From NCBI GenBank assembly GCA_963402885.1, contig OY727101.1, positions 20,064,417 to 20,128,416 of the forward strand: a stretch of 64,000 nt of DNA. The letters are read 5' to 3'. Positions 15,701 through 26,899 of the stretch are shown here, piece by piece (positions within the stretch are counted from its first letter, which is position 1; every line of letters starts with the position of its first letter). Source of the stretch: Antedon bifida. Its lineage: Eukaryota; Echinodermata; Crinoidea; Comatulida; Antedonidae. Below the pieces are notes generated by a model. It did no database searches, was not told the origin of the DNA, and saw only the letters and a list, made by a program, of their open reading frames with translations. The position numbers and the translations under genes were made by a program.

Positions 15701-18700
15701 GTTATACTGCCTCTTGTTTGTTTCATGGGACAGTGTCTCTGCTTAATAGGGTGTCCCAGTGGGCCTACTGTATTCATAGTATGTTAGTTGTAAAAACAAG
15801 ACAGTTTTCGGGTAGAAAATAGAATTCTTTACCAGACCTGATTAAATATTTCAAAAAGTATAAGTTTGTAATTCTAACTAGCCCACAAAGAACTGGAATA
15901 AGCAGAACAGCTGAAACAGGAACATTCAACATCTTCATTGAACATCATTAAATGGTGGTTAGCTTACTGTTGACATTAATACAATATTTAGTTTGGACTA
16001 GAAACATAAACTTTGCACACAGTCAGTGCAACAGTATCATTATTTAATTACTGAATGTTTTATTATTCTTTAATAGAAATTCTTGAATTTAGTATCCTGA
16101 ACACTTGAGCAACAATAAATTTCCCAAAAGTAATCAAAATTCCATTGAAAGTTCAAGAGTTATTTTGTTTCAATTTTTGACCAGACAGGTTGTAGTGTCA
16201 CATAACTGTTTCATTTTTGTTTACTTTAAATAAAGAAAAGTTTATACCATATGGACCTATGTGATAATTTTCAAAATTCCAGCTAGGCCTACAAAACTAA
16301 GCCTAGTTAAGCTAGGCCTAGGAACGTCTACAAGAGAAAATTCAACACAAGCTACTTAGGTAGTGCATTGTTTTATCATAATTAACCACAGAACGTACAT
16401 TTAAGACAAAGAATGACTTGATTTAATGTTTTTAAAGTTAAAACCATTATTTTTTACAAAATGTCAATAATTACAGGTAAAGCGTCTTTATCAAATCTAG
16501 AGATCCTGTCAACAACTGCTCTTCAGAACAAAATAAATTGTGAATTAGTGAAGTCTGACTTTGTTTGAAGGAGCGTTATTCTTTAGTGGCACTTTCATGC
16601 AAGTTAATCAGACAGAGTATAAGGATATTTCTACAATGGACACCACAAAAGAAATTATATTATTCAATTCTAAAAGTGGCAGGATACAGGATGACGGAAA
16701 CTACAAAGAAATTTATTTAATTACCCGATACCTGTGTGAAAAGTTAATAATTGGATGAATTATCCGACAAATTACTATGCTTCAAGAATTAAAATTTAAA
16801 TGCCGAAAAAAAAGTCTCAGAAAAAATAAAAGGAGGATAATCATATCTAATTATTGTTAAATTGTTGAATTGTTAGTCATAAAAAACATATGGTATTTTT
16901 TAAAATGTTTATGATAACAACTTTTTAATTAGTCAATAACAATGAAATATGTTTAATTTGAGTTCAAAAGGTTTCATTGAATTTTAATTATGTTTAAAAG
17001 AAGAATTTATTGTGCGTTATACAAGTGATAACAAACTTGAAGTGAAAGAATAACTTTGAGATATGAATTAATAATAGTTATAATTTTGCTATTTTTGGTT
17101 TCCTGCAACTAAAATGACACAAAAATGTAAATAGAGGGCGACATCCCACAATTCCAACTTCGCTTAAAATATCCTAATAATGCTATATAATATAAAAAAA
17201 AAAAAATAAAGATTTTCAACTTACTCTTTTCTTGTAGTTGGCGTTCGTTTGCTACTATTCTTCTCAGCTAGTTTCTTTTTGTATTCCTTCCTTTTATCAC
17301 GCTTAAATCTGGCTGCATCAAATTCTTTACATTCTGGAGAAAAAAAACATTTCAATCACCAACTTAATTATTAATGTACATTTCTTGTGTCTGTAAATTT
17401 ATGGTCTTAGACTCTAATCTATTTTAGATGGAGAAGCATAAGATATTTCTATTATTTGTTTGGATATGGATATACGACTTTCAAAATAAAAGCAATTAAA
17501 ATAAATAACACAAATTAAATTTATTTTCAAAGACAGAAGAGACATTTATAATGACATACTTACCTTCTAATTTTGTTATTCCATTTCGCCTATATCGTAT
17601 TAACTCTTTTATTCTAACCTTTAGTTCTTTTTCACCTAAGAAAAATGTAAGAAAAAAACAATTTGAAAGGAATGTCAGAGACATTTTTTTCCCCCAGACA
17701 CAATGAACATGGATGACTACATGTCCCTTCATGCACCACCCTTTTTAAAGAGAGAGTCTACATAATCTATGTTCACACATCATTAAAACGTTTAGTATTA
17801 CTACGATGTATTTGCCAAGGTTAGGTGCCTGTTCACACACACAATAGTGATCTAGATTTCCAAAATTACTTCATTTTACTGGAAGATCCTGATGCAACAC
17901 AAAAGTAACTGATTGACTATTTAAAAGTGTCAAATCTCTAACTCTTACTGATCCAGATAATCGATTCTGATTGGTCAATTTAGTTTACTGTATCTGTAAT
18001 TTACTTTCTCTTGGATGTGTGTTGTAATATAACAAAACTTACGTTGCATATTTTCAAATAACTCTTCGTGCTCTTTACTTTTTTGAAATTGGCAAAATTC
18101 TCGCATCCTCTCACGCAACTCTGACTCCTCTTCTGAGATCTTCCTCTTTGCGGGTTTTGAAGAAAGAACTACAATAAAAAAAAATAAAAGGAATTATTTT
18201 CTAATGAAACATTTTTATTCTATAATCCAATGCATTATCAAGTGTTTCTAAAAAGCACAACATATTCAAAAAGATGTTTGTGGTGGCCTCAAATTTTACC
18301 ACACCCAGTTCCATCGATGTCCTCTCAGTTAGCATGAATGCCTTTGAAAATGAATAACCACCACCACTACCATGTGTGGTCAAAATTGGCACATAAGGGA
18401 TGGGGTCATGATGGGAACTATGTCATCTATTTCACATAAGCATATGTGATAATCTTATTAGCTTTCTTAATGGTTACCCCTCACTTTGATAACATTAACA
18501 ATTTTTTTTTAATGTACTTACCTTGTGGTTTTGTGCTATTAAAAAAACTAGGTACTAAAGAATATTCTCTTGATATTTGTTTTCTTCTTTGTCTTTCTTT
18601 TAAGAGTTTTGTGTACATATCTACATGGGCAAACCTAAGAGCTGCAAAAGAGGAAAAAAATTTCAATAACAACATTAGTATAGCACAATTGTGACAACAA

Positions 18701-21700
18701 TATGAAAATATGTATAGCGACATACAGAGAGAGACAGACAACATGATTCCATGGGTTGTACATGTTATTTAAGCATCAGGAGTTGGAAAAAAGATTATAA
18801 GTATAGCCTTCAGTTATAAATAATTTTGAATACATGTAATTTACTTAATTTTTAATAAAATTTTAATATTTCTGTAAGCATGAATGACTTTGGATGGGCA
18901 CTATCTTGTACATCATCAAGACAATTTTTTCAATAGTGCCATGTAAAACTTCTTACTTACCTGCATCTAATTCATCATCTTCTAAATTGATTTGTAATTG
19001 ACTAACTATTTTTTCTGAATCATTGTCAAATTCCTGAAAAGTAGAAAATTAGATAGTCAGCAATTATTATAAAAACAAACTCACAAATGAAGTTATTATA
19101 AGCAAGAATCTGTGGTCTTTGCCAAACAAAAAAGGTTTATCTGTGGATGCAACACGATCTGTTCCATGCTCCCTAAATGTTTTGACTGATTTTCGATTGG
19201 CCAATTGCCTTTCTCAAATGTTAGGTTAACAGACACCGCGTCACAGAGAATATGTATATAGTATAGTACTGTATTTGTTGCAGCCAGACATAAGATCAAA
19301 GGCCTGTTACACGTTCCTATCTTGGCAAGGCAAGTTCAGCATCCTGTAGATTACTTTGATGTAACAGTATATGTATCTTACCCTTTCAAAGTCATCCCTT
19401 AACGGCATGAAACCTAGTTGCTGTTGCTCTTCTATTAAAATTTCTATAGGTTTTAACGTTGACCTTAAACTAGGAGATAAAGGACCTGTAAAATAAAATA
19501 TAAAAATAGTACACATATGGGACAATATTGAGAAAAATATATATGTTCTCGATCGAAATTGTTTTTCTAACAACATAAAACATATAACTCTGTCACATAT
19601 ATGGTGATATGCTATTCAGTTACACCCAGGACAAATCCAAGGAGGGACATCAGCGAAAAGAACAAGTGGTGGCGCTAGACAGCACTGAGACATGATGAGT
19701 GATGATAAACAATCAACACGTCACTCGCGTGAACAAGGCTACTGTTGCAAGTAGCCGAAATGTAGCAAAATATATTTTTTTATAGTTTACAGTTAGAAAA
19801 AACATATACTTTAATACTTACCATCAATTGGTCCTGTGTGGTCTTCTACTTTAATGTCAAATGACGTTGGTATGGTCACTGTAAACAACAATATATACAG
19901 TTTTATCAATTTAAAGTGCACTCACATAGTAATAATCTTTATTTATGAGTATTCATACTTAAACTGGGTAGATTTTCTGTTTTAAGATATTTCAATTAAT
20001 TCTGTATTAATACAACTTTACATGTATTGTAAGATTTTTTTTTCTGAATAGTATACTATATTCAATATAAATCATAAATACCTTTTCCTATGTTACTATG
20101 CACAAGAAATTCTGTATAGTGTTCCATGGCTTGCTTGGCTGTTTTGGTCCCAATGTTACTAGCAATTCCCTCCCTGTAAATGAAAAAATGTTATTTCTTG
20201 CCAAAAATAAAACTAACTATATATAATATATTATTGGATGTTGAGAATATTTCATGAGTTGAAACATTGATTGCTCTATTATTGGAGTTAATTATTAATC
20301 ATCACCATTAAATATCCATTTTTTCATTAGGTATGGCTAATTCCAAATGATGTGTGATGCGTAATTAATCAGGTGTTAATAATAATACTGTACAATACAA
20401 AGTGGTCTTACCAATTGCCAAAGCCATAGCTCTCAATGGCGTCTAAGAGTTTCATCTCCTCTTGGCTTGACCAGTCCTCGTACATCAACGGTATCGCACC
20501 ATTATCCTAAATTAAAAAACAAAAATAAACATAAATTCCTTTCTGCAAAACAAATAATTCAAAACACATTCAAAGTGACAGATCCATAATTTTGAAATAA
20601 GCAGGTGGTTGGGTGCTGAAAAAAATTGTGAAATTAAGGGATAAACTTAAGCTACAGTATATCCAACCTTTTGCAATGTATTTTCAAAATTTATGTAGGT
20701 GGGGTTGGTTGGATCCGCATATGATTCAATCATTGTTTTAAACTAAGTTTGTGTTACATTGTTTTAAAAAATTAATTTTAAATATAACTTGTAAAATATA
20801 ATTTGTATATTATTATTATTAATAAAGTTATTATTAATATATTAATAAAGTTCAATATCAAACTGAAAATTTATTTAATTTTAAATTTGTCATAATGTAT
20901 AGATTCAATCAAATGAGCAATTATAATATTAGGTCGAGAATATTTTTATAATATGTACTGTGATGTACAGTGTCAAAAACATATTTAAGTAGATATGGAA
21001 TATTGTACATGGTATTATTTACGTTCATAATCATATAATTTGCCTCAATTATTAACACTGTTACAATACATGGCTACAGTATCAATGTATGTCAATCTTC
21101 AAAGGCTTTTGTTAACGAATACCATTTACAAATCGTACACACAGCTATTTCACGCTTCAATGAACATGGAAGACCCCTGTGCATCTGCTGCCCTCATTTG
21201 CATATGAATCATGTATGGATGTACTAATTAACATGATTGTTGTATGTCTTATGATGATATGCAGGCAAGCATTACAAATTATAATTATCATAACGCAATT
21301 TGCTTTGCTATTTTGAATTATTATTGTATTACATTTTGAGGTTTTTTAATAATACTGAACTTCCTATAATAACAATAACATAATTATAATAAGGATGTCG
21401 GAATTTCCTTCCTTTTCCATCTGGAATTTTATCCATAAATTTAGTTTGTTATCTATAAATTATGGATCTTTTTAATGAGAATAACACTGTAATATTATTA
21501 AACTGATTACCATATGACTAGGTCTAGTCCCTAGGTAGAAAATTTAGCTTAAAGGAACTTAAGGGGTGAGATTATTCTCCAGCATGGGACTATATTAGAG
21601 TAAATGGTATATACCATCATAATTTGAACTAATGAAATTAATATTATTTTATAATTAGATTAATTATTAACTCCAATAACATGACCTAAATCCCATTTTG

Positions 21701-23815
21701 TAAATCAAAATATCTAATAAAATATAGCCATGTAAGAATGAAAATTACATAATAGATATCTATTTTCATTTACAGTTAAATGTACTTTTATTTATAGTAG
21801 AAAAATAAAAAAGAATCTGGCGTTTTTTAGTTACGTGAGCTAATTTTAAAGATCAACCTTTTTAAAGAAAATTTAAATTTGGTCCTAAAAGTGGTCTTAA
21901 ATTGGAGGAATAACTGAAATACAAATCACTATGTATACTCTATAACACCATGGAGGACAAAATATTAATTTTTTCCTCCATGATAACACTAAACATTGCT
22001 ATGTTCCACAACGAACCATTTATGTTCTATGTAAATACTAATCCCTCAATATTTTAATCTATGCTTAATCATGCGTGACCAAGAATGCTCCCCTTAGAGT
22101 TTTGGATCTGTTGCATGTTATTATACCACACACAGAATTATTTTTCAATGGTTACACACATGAAAAAGCAGTTATTTTATAGTGTAATCATTTTCAAAGC
22201 TTGAATTCAACACAATTGAATATTATCTTTATGAATATTAGGCCACTGTCCAATTTTTCTATTCTTTGAATATTAACCTAGCTTTAAAGTTGTTATGCAT
22301 TTGCATCCATATTAGGTCATGGATATGAATTTGTCATTAATACCTTAAATATATCACATTATTTCTATATTATTTATTTCTATTATATAAAATACATTAG
22401 ACTTTTTGTCAAGTTTTTAAAAATAATAATTAATAACAAAATTGATGTTTTGCTTGATACTATACTATACTTAAATGTGAACACTGTCTCTCTTTTTAAG
22501 AAACTGTTAACTGCTAATTTCATATAGCTTTATTTAAATGTAGTGTATTATTTAATTTTATAGTTAGTAAGAGTATCCTTGTTTAATTTTTTTTCATTGT
22601 AATTGTTTTATTATCTGTTTTGATAGTAATTAAGGTCTTTCTACATTTATTTTTGTTGGTGTTTTCCTTTGAGCATGGTCTTACTGAAAAACAACTTTCA
22701 GTTGAGTTAAGTATCCGTGATTAAATAAAGCTTATTATTATTATTTGTTAATTTATTAGTTTAAAATTGAGTGTACACTTAATTACTTTAATGATGGGAA
22801 TGCATTATTGCATTTTATATAACACCTATAAATTCCTGTAATTTGATTGGACGATTGCTGGTCCCATGGCATGCAATAGTACATACTATTTAACGATAAT
22901 ACTTTTTTTTCCATGAAGAAATCTTTTCTCATGTACGAAAAAATGAAATTCAATTGCAGCATAGTCTGTTGTTCTGCGAACGGAAACGACGACGCACACT
23001 ACATGGGATGACCTCTCCTTCAAAAGTCAGTGAAAATAGAATTTCCTCTTTCACCTTATGAAATTATTTGTACCATCGCACTTACAAATTCATTATATGT
23101 ATATACTTACTAAGACTTCATAGTCATGAGACTTGAGATGTGTTCCAATTTCCGCACCAGCAGAAAAGCACTGTAAAACAATTTTTAGAAAAAGAATTAT
23201 TACAAAACATCGGCATAAAATCTACTTACATTCTAATGAAAAAAATCAAAGGCAGAGCCTTTTATTTATGCAGAAGGTGCAGAACACAACACAACACAAA
23301 TTCAATGAACAGTAAACAATTATTTAAAGACCTGAGCAAACCCACTGACCCATAACAAATCACTGGCACACCAGGGTCACTCCCAATTATAAAAAAAAAA
23401 ACATGTGCATCCAAAAATATAAATACTGTACTAAGCCTACTACCTATCGCATCCATTGTATTAAATCCGACCAGGCTATTATCCACACAAAAGCACAGAT
23501 TGGTTCTTTGCAGGCCTGGACAAAAGATAACAGAAGGGGATTCCTGACCTAGCTAGCTACACGTACGTACTGCACTTCCTTCTATGTAAATGAAGGTTAC
23601 AACTTGCCTGTAAACAAAGATCGAAATCAGCTTCGGAACATTCGATGCATTTCACTCTCACGCCTTTCAGCTCTTCTTGACAATAATTACAGTAAAACTT
23701 GGTCGAAGGTTCTGAAATAAAGTAAACATACATTTATTCACAGTTATTGTACGTTAGCTAGAAACACAGAAAAATGGATTTAAATACAAAGGTACAAAGA
23801 CAACCTACCGGCCAT
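722..23815 (-). CDS. TADA2B: TADA2B (transcriptional adapter 2-beta), 14 exons visible, C-terminus outside window
   Basis: ADA2b-type adaptor of the SAGA histone acetyltransferase module, which positions GCN5/PCAF on nucleosomes in the nucleus. Exons on the minus strand, high to low: 23809-23815, 23608-23711, 23111-23170, 20412-20506, 20082-20173, 19822-19878, 19382-19485, 18961-19033, 18522-18641, 18043-18168, 17564-17635, 17225-17333, 3506-3540, 722-795. All phases join cleanly to 376 codons; the human protein is about 420 residues. Residues ~7-57 form a ZZ zinc finger (YCNYC, KCIEC, DLCLQCF, H-x3-H). A SANT domain follows (~69-118, YEDWSSQEEM, NWEGIASNIG), then the ADA2 signatures PLSPSL, EEQQQLGFMPLRDDF, AHVDMYTKLLKERQRRK and RYRRNGITKLE. 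Exon 14 is the linker into the SWIRM domain (FNYLSEREKK). The start ATG has only seven coding bases before a GTAGGT donor. Intron 2 uses a GC donor and intron 12 is 13.7 kb. The family call is firm; the 35-nt exon 3506-3540 is the least certain. Confidence 0.94.
796..3505. other. TADA2B intron 13
   Basis: AT-rich intron of about 2.7 kb between the SWIRM-linker exon and the 35-nt exon. No ORF longer than about 72 codons resembles a protein, and no RNA gene was recognised. Confidence 0.6.
3690..3780. repeat. Dispersed 'GGGGACAC' short repeat, degraded copy
   Basis: Shares the AACTAAGGGGACTC-like core and a GTTTCTACTATA end with copies 1 and 2, but is more diverged. Confidence 0.45.
5896..6320 (+). 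repeat. SINE-like element with tRNA-like head
   Basis: Begins with GAGTGGCCGAGTGGTTAAAA, which resembles a tRNA gene A box. A body follows with TACTTTAAAGAACCTGGTGG and GGACAGATGGGAGAGTACCA. The boundaries are approximate, and no clear target duplication was seen. Confidence 0.45.
7612..7775. repeat. Small inverted-repeat element (CTCCCAATACCGG ends)
   Basis: The left end carries CTCTCCCAATACCGGACA; the right end carries CCAGTATTGAGAGTC, which is its imperfect inverse complement. Related ends bound the element at 11366-11660, so this is a family of about 160-300 bp non-autonomous elements. Confidence 0.5.
10064..10165 (-). repeat. tRNA-derived SINE head
   Basis: On the minus strand it reads GATGTAGCTTGGTGGTTTAA (A-box-like), then about 30 bases later GGGTTCAATCCTGACC (B-box-like). 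It resembles the head of the SINE at 32285-32527, so the two are probably one family. A functional tRNA is unlikely because acceptor-stem pairing is absent. Confidence 0.5.
10785..10862. repeat. Partial copy of the palindromic GCTCTGTCTACAC MITE
   Basis: Shares CCCAAATATGGTAGTGATAT, CCATATATGGGCACATCA and the terminal GCAGACAGAGC with the intact copy at 40814-40929. The left terminus is lost. Confidence 0.6.
11366..11660. repeat. Inverted-repeat element enclosing an internal CTCTACCAATACCGGA minisatellite
   Basis: Units of about 17 bp (ACTCTACCAATACCGG or ACTCTACCAATATCAA) repeat in tandem from about 11376 to 11515. The far end carries GTGTCTGGTATTGGGAGAA, the inverse complement of the unit. 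The terminal repeat of a small element therefore appears to have been amplified at one end. Overlapping reading frames here are repeat artefacts. Confidence 0.65.
14382..14475. repeat. Tandem repeat, 20-bp unit, about five copies
   Basis: The unit TGAAAAATAAAATGGTTGGT is repeated with small changes. It is intronic. Confidence 0.85.
14583..14632. repeat. Tandem repeat, about 16-bp unit, three copies
   Basis: The unit AAAGGCGTGTCTCCCC is repeated three times, the middle copy with a G to A change. It is intronic. Confidence 0.8.
20507..23110. other. TADA2B intron 3 (2.6 kb)
   Basis: Very AT-rich intron between the ZZ finger exons and the SANT exons. No gene, structured RNA or clear repeat was recognised. 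Confidence 0.6.
23607..23608 (-). other. GC-AG splice donor of TADA2B intron 2 (zero-length marker before 23607)
   Basis: On the minus strand, exon 2 ends CAG and the intron begins GCAAGT at 23607-23602, a strong match to the known GC-AG donor consensus. The frame and homology across the junction (DLCLQ joined to CFSAG) fix the boundary. No GT donor nearby would keep the frame. Confidence 0.85.
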
Positions 23816-23900
23816 TTTCGCCGTCCGTCGAAGATGACCCTTGACATTAGTGATGATGTCATGAGCTCCCACAATGCATAAGTCATTGCAATCAACAAAC
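23816..23900. promoter_or_regulatory. Remnant of the TADA2B/MED17 divergent promoter
   Basis: These 85 bp separate the TADA2B start codon from the left end of the inserted element. Only about 7 bp lie between the other end of the element and the MED17 start codon. Without the insertion and its duplicated target, the two start codons would have been about 85 bp apart, head to head. No TATA box is evident. The promoter role is inferred from gene arrangement. Confidence 0.5.
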
Positions 23901-24010
23901 GAGGTATATTCAGAGCGTCATTCTGGCGACTGGAGCATCCTCTACTTCTCTACGGAGCGCCATTTATGCCTTTATTAACTTCAGTAATAGAAATTGTACT
24001 ACGGTAACTG

Positions 24011-24733
24011 CTCAAGTGGACCCAATTTAGCACCAGGGTAGCACAGTGATATAAAATAGAAATAAAGTCACTAAATTTTAATATCTTTTCGTATGTTAAT
24101 ACACTGTGCTCAAGTAAACCCAATATGGCGCCAGTGGAGCACAGTGATATAACATAGAAATAAAGTCATTTAAGTTTCAATATCTTTTCGTATGTTAATA
24201 CACTGTGCTCAAGTGGACCCAATTTGGCGCCAGTGGAGCACAGTGATATAAAATAGAAATAAAGTAATTTAAGTTTCAATATCCTTTCGTGTGTTAATAC
24301 ACTGTGCTCAAGTGGACACAATTTGGCGCCAGTGGAGCACAGTGATATAAAATAGAAATAAAGTCATTTAAGTTTCAATATCTTTTCGTATGTTAATACA
24401 CTGTGCTCAAGTGGACCCAATTTGGCGCCAGTGGAGCACAGTGATATAAAATAGAAATAAAGTAATTTAAGTTTCAATATCTTTTCGTATGTTAATACAC
24501 CGTGCTCAAGTGGACCTAATTTGAAGTCACTTGAGTTTAAATATCTTTTCGTATGTTAATATACTGTGCTCAAGTGGAGCACAGTGACGTAAACTAGAAA
24601 TAAGTCACTGAATGTTAATATCTTTTCGTATGTTAATAAGTGGACCCAATTAAGTTTCAATATATTTTCGTATGTTAATACACTGTGCTCCAGTGGATCC
24701 AATTTGGCACCAGTGGTGGAGCACAGCGAAATA
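24011..24733. repeat. 98-bp tandem array inside the left arm of the fold-back element
   Basis: About five full units and several truncated ones. Each begins near CTCAAGTGGACCCAATTTGG, passes through GGAGCACAGTGATATAAAAT and ends TTTTCGTATGTTAATACACT. Unit starts at 24011, 24109 and 24208 show a 98-99 bp period. The later units carry internal deletions. Confidence 0.95.
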
Positions 24734-26049
24734 GTCACATACAAAAACATCGAGAACTAGAATTTAATTCGTCACTTTGACGAATTTTAGGTGATCATTT
24801 TTATAATTTTACTGATATTTAATTTTTAAAAAACATGCACGTATGTTAAATATTACTGCAAAATATTGATTTATGCAATCCTGTGACCTGATATTATGCT
24901 TATGGTGCTGATTGGTGCCTATTATGTGTCATAGAATATATGCTCTATACTTACAGTGTACTGTATATCTATATACAGTGTAACATAGGTGAAATTACGG
25001 GGCCCATCATGTTTGAATTTTGAAAAATACTTCTGAAAATACTTCAAAAATATTTCAAACTTCCAGGTATATATGTTAAATATCGGTACTCTATAAAAAT
25101 TAGTTTCAAGCCATATCAGTTATTTTAATAGCTTGCGTTTGTCTAAGATAAACACTTATTTAGTGTCCCCGGAGAGTGCACCTATTCATAGAAATATGAA
25201 ATTAAATATTAAGTCTCCAGTACTAGCTCACCATGGTTGTGGCAGAGGTAATAATAATGAAAATAGAGCCCAGAATTGCACTTATACTTATTACTATACA
25301 TAATCACCTATGATAATTATGGTAATGTTAAAATTTCAACTATCCAGATGCGACTTCAAAGTTGTAGGTGTGGTTTTTTACTTCAAAACACGACTTCGTA
25401 TAAGGCCTAGTCCGGCGGCGGAATTAGTCTACTTCGAAATTGGTCTAGAAATCGGCATCTTTGGAAATGTTCTATATTTGATCTTATTTCACTCTCCATT
25501 AGCCCCACAAAAACCATCGGAGACAAACTATCTGTTTAAAACATGTTTATTCTGGGGACTGTGCGGCCATACACACCAACTACCATCAAAGTTTATTCAT
25601 GACTAACAATACCATCTTTCCCACCAAACCGTTTCGTACACCTGCGATGAAAATATAAATTCAATTTCTTTTAAAATTGAGGGCGGCAAACCTAAAATTT
25701 ACGAGATCGAATACGGGTTGAAAAAAAAAAATTAAATAAAAAAAAAGATGTTAAATGTGCTCTCCCTGCCTCAGCACTAAGGCCCTGCCACAGCCTTTTG
25801 GGGTCGTTTCCAGCACATCACCAGATGCATTGATGTTGTCGCCTCATGATGTGTGGTGGAAAGGGGGACGTATAATTCTGTGAACCCCAAACACAGTGGC
25901 CGCATGCCTTTAACTCTATTCCACCGACCAGCGACTGAGCTAACTGATCATTTTGGTATTAACAAGATTAATATGATAGTTATGACGTACTGATGAATTA
26001 CGTAATACACGTATAAATAGACTATTATCAGCTGTTCAGTCATGTACTA

Positions 26050-26170
26050 CTTTGTGGCCTAACGGGTAATGCTCAGGTTTAGGTGCTCTCAGCTCTAGTA
26101 GATTGGGTTCGAACCTCTACGGATATTTTTTTTTTAAATAAAAAAAAATAAATAAAAAATAAATAAATAA
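26050..26170 (+). repeat. tRNA-derived SINE inside the fold-back element
   Basis: TGGCCTAACGGGTAATGCTC (A-box-like) is followed by GGGTTCGAACCTC (B box) and then T- and A-rich simple sequence. This is the organisation of a tRNA-derived SINE with an A-rich tail. Confidence 0.6.
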
Positions 26171-26299
26171 ATAAAATAATGAATATTGTTTTTCTTTTAT
26201 TTTAAAAGAGAGATATTTTGAGGGTTGTAAATGTCAGGTCTAACACAAACCTTTTTTAAAATCAGAAACAAAGTTGCATGGCATTATTTTCCATTAAAT

Positions 26300-26425
26300 A
26301 GACTACCATAAAACCCGAAAAGAAGCCCATGTGCTCCTTCATTTTTGGTACTCTTGGGTGGGCTTCTTTTCCAAATGAAGTTCTTTTCAAGATTACTTTT
26401 GCAAACTAAAAGAGGGGAGCTGATA
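26300..26425. repeat. AAGAAGCCC-type small repeat, diverged copy
   Basis: Shares AAAACCCGAAAAGAAGCCCA, GGGCTTCTTTTC and AAGATTACTTTTGCAAACTA with the intronic XPO5 copy at 37316-37443. Its ends are worn. Confidence 0.55.
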
Positions 26426-26659
26426 GGTTCCCAGCCGGAAAATGTTTTATTTACATGATTTGAACAATCTTCTAATGTAAAAATTAACAACATCAACATT
26501 TTAACTTTTTTACTCTGCTAAAGGAAACACAAAGGATATTAGGAGGACTGAGGACGATCAAAGCATATTGATCGAAACGTCAAGAAACTCAACAGTTCTT
26601 TTCAGAACTAATATACATGGTGTACCGCAAACTGTATATCAACAAAGGATTTTTTTTTC

Positions 26660-26892
26660 TTAAATTTATTAAAATGTATTGACTTTATTTCTATATACCA
26701 CTGTGCTCCCTGGTGGCAAATTGGGTTCAGTTGAGCACACAGTGTATGAACATACAAAATATATTAAAATTCAGTGACTGGACCAGTTACCGTAGTACTA
26801 TTTCTATTTCTGAAGTAAATAAAGGCATAAATGGCGCTCCGTAGAGAAGTAGAGAATGCTCCATCGTCAGAATGACGCTCTGAATATACCTC
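26660..26892. repeat. Right inverted arm of the fold-back element
   Basis: The inverse complement aligns with 23901-24200: a shared unique end of about 110 bp (CTCTACTTCTCTACGGAGCG, CCATTTATGCCTTTATT) and then about one and a half of the 98-bp units. The arm ends 8 bp before the MED17 start codon, so at least part of the MED17 5' leader is probably transposon-derived. Confidence 0.9.
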
Positions 26893-26899
26893 AACAAAC

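Larger units (their letters stand above)
3541..17224. other. TADA2B intron 12 (13.7 kb), repeat-bearing
   Basis: Very long intron. Items seen: a dispersed GGGGACAC repeat (about 3690-3780), a SINE-like block (5896-6320), two small inverted-repeat elements with CCCAATACCGG ends (7612-7775 and 11366-11660), a tRNA-like SINE on the minus strand (10064-10165), a partial palindromic MITE (about 10785-10862) and two short tandem repeats (14382-14475 and 14583-14632). No other gene was recognised. Short ORFs here have no protein-like features. Confidence 0.6.
23901..26892. mobile_element. Fold-back-type non-autonomous DNA transposon with long inverted repeats and target duplication
   Basis: The left end (GAGGTATATTCAGAGCGTCA, 23901 onward) and the inverse complement of the right end (up to 26892) match closely for about 110 bp. 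They then match into a 98-bp tandem repeat that is long on the left (24011-24733) and short on the right. The 7 bp AACAAAC flank both sides (23894-23900 and 26893-26899), as expected for a target duplication (8 bp, CAACAAAC, if the terminal base is assigned differently). The roughly 1.9-kb centre holds a tRNA-like SINE and an AAGAAGCCC-type repeat, and no transposase-like ORF. Long terminal repeats containing tandem arrays are typical of fold-back elements; the TU elements of sea urchins are a known echinoderm example. The superfamily is not determined. Confidence 0.85.

Noticed and set aside
23901-24010. Inverted similarity with the MED17 upstream region as an ancient promoter duplication rather than a transposon
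   Set aside because: The abrupt ends of similarity coincide with a 7-bp direct repeat on the outside, and the arms contain a tandem array not expected of a promoter copy. Kept only as an alternative to test.
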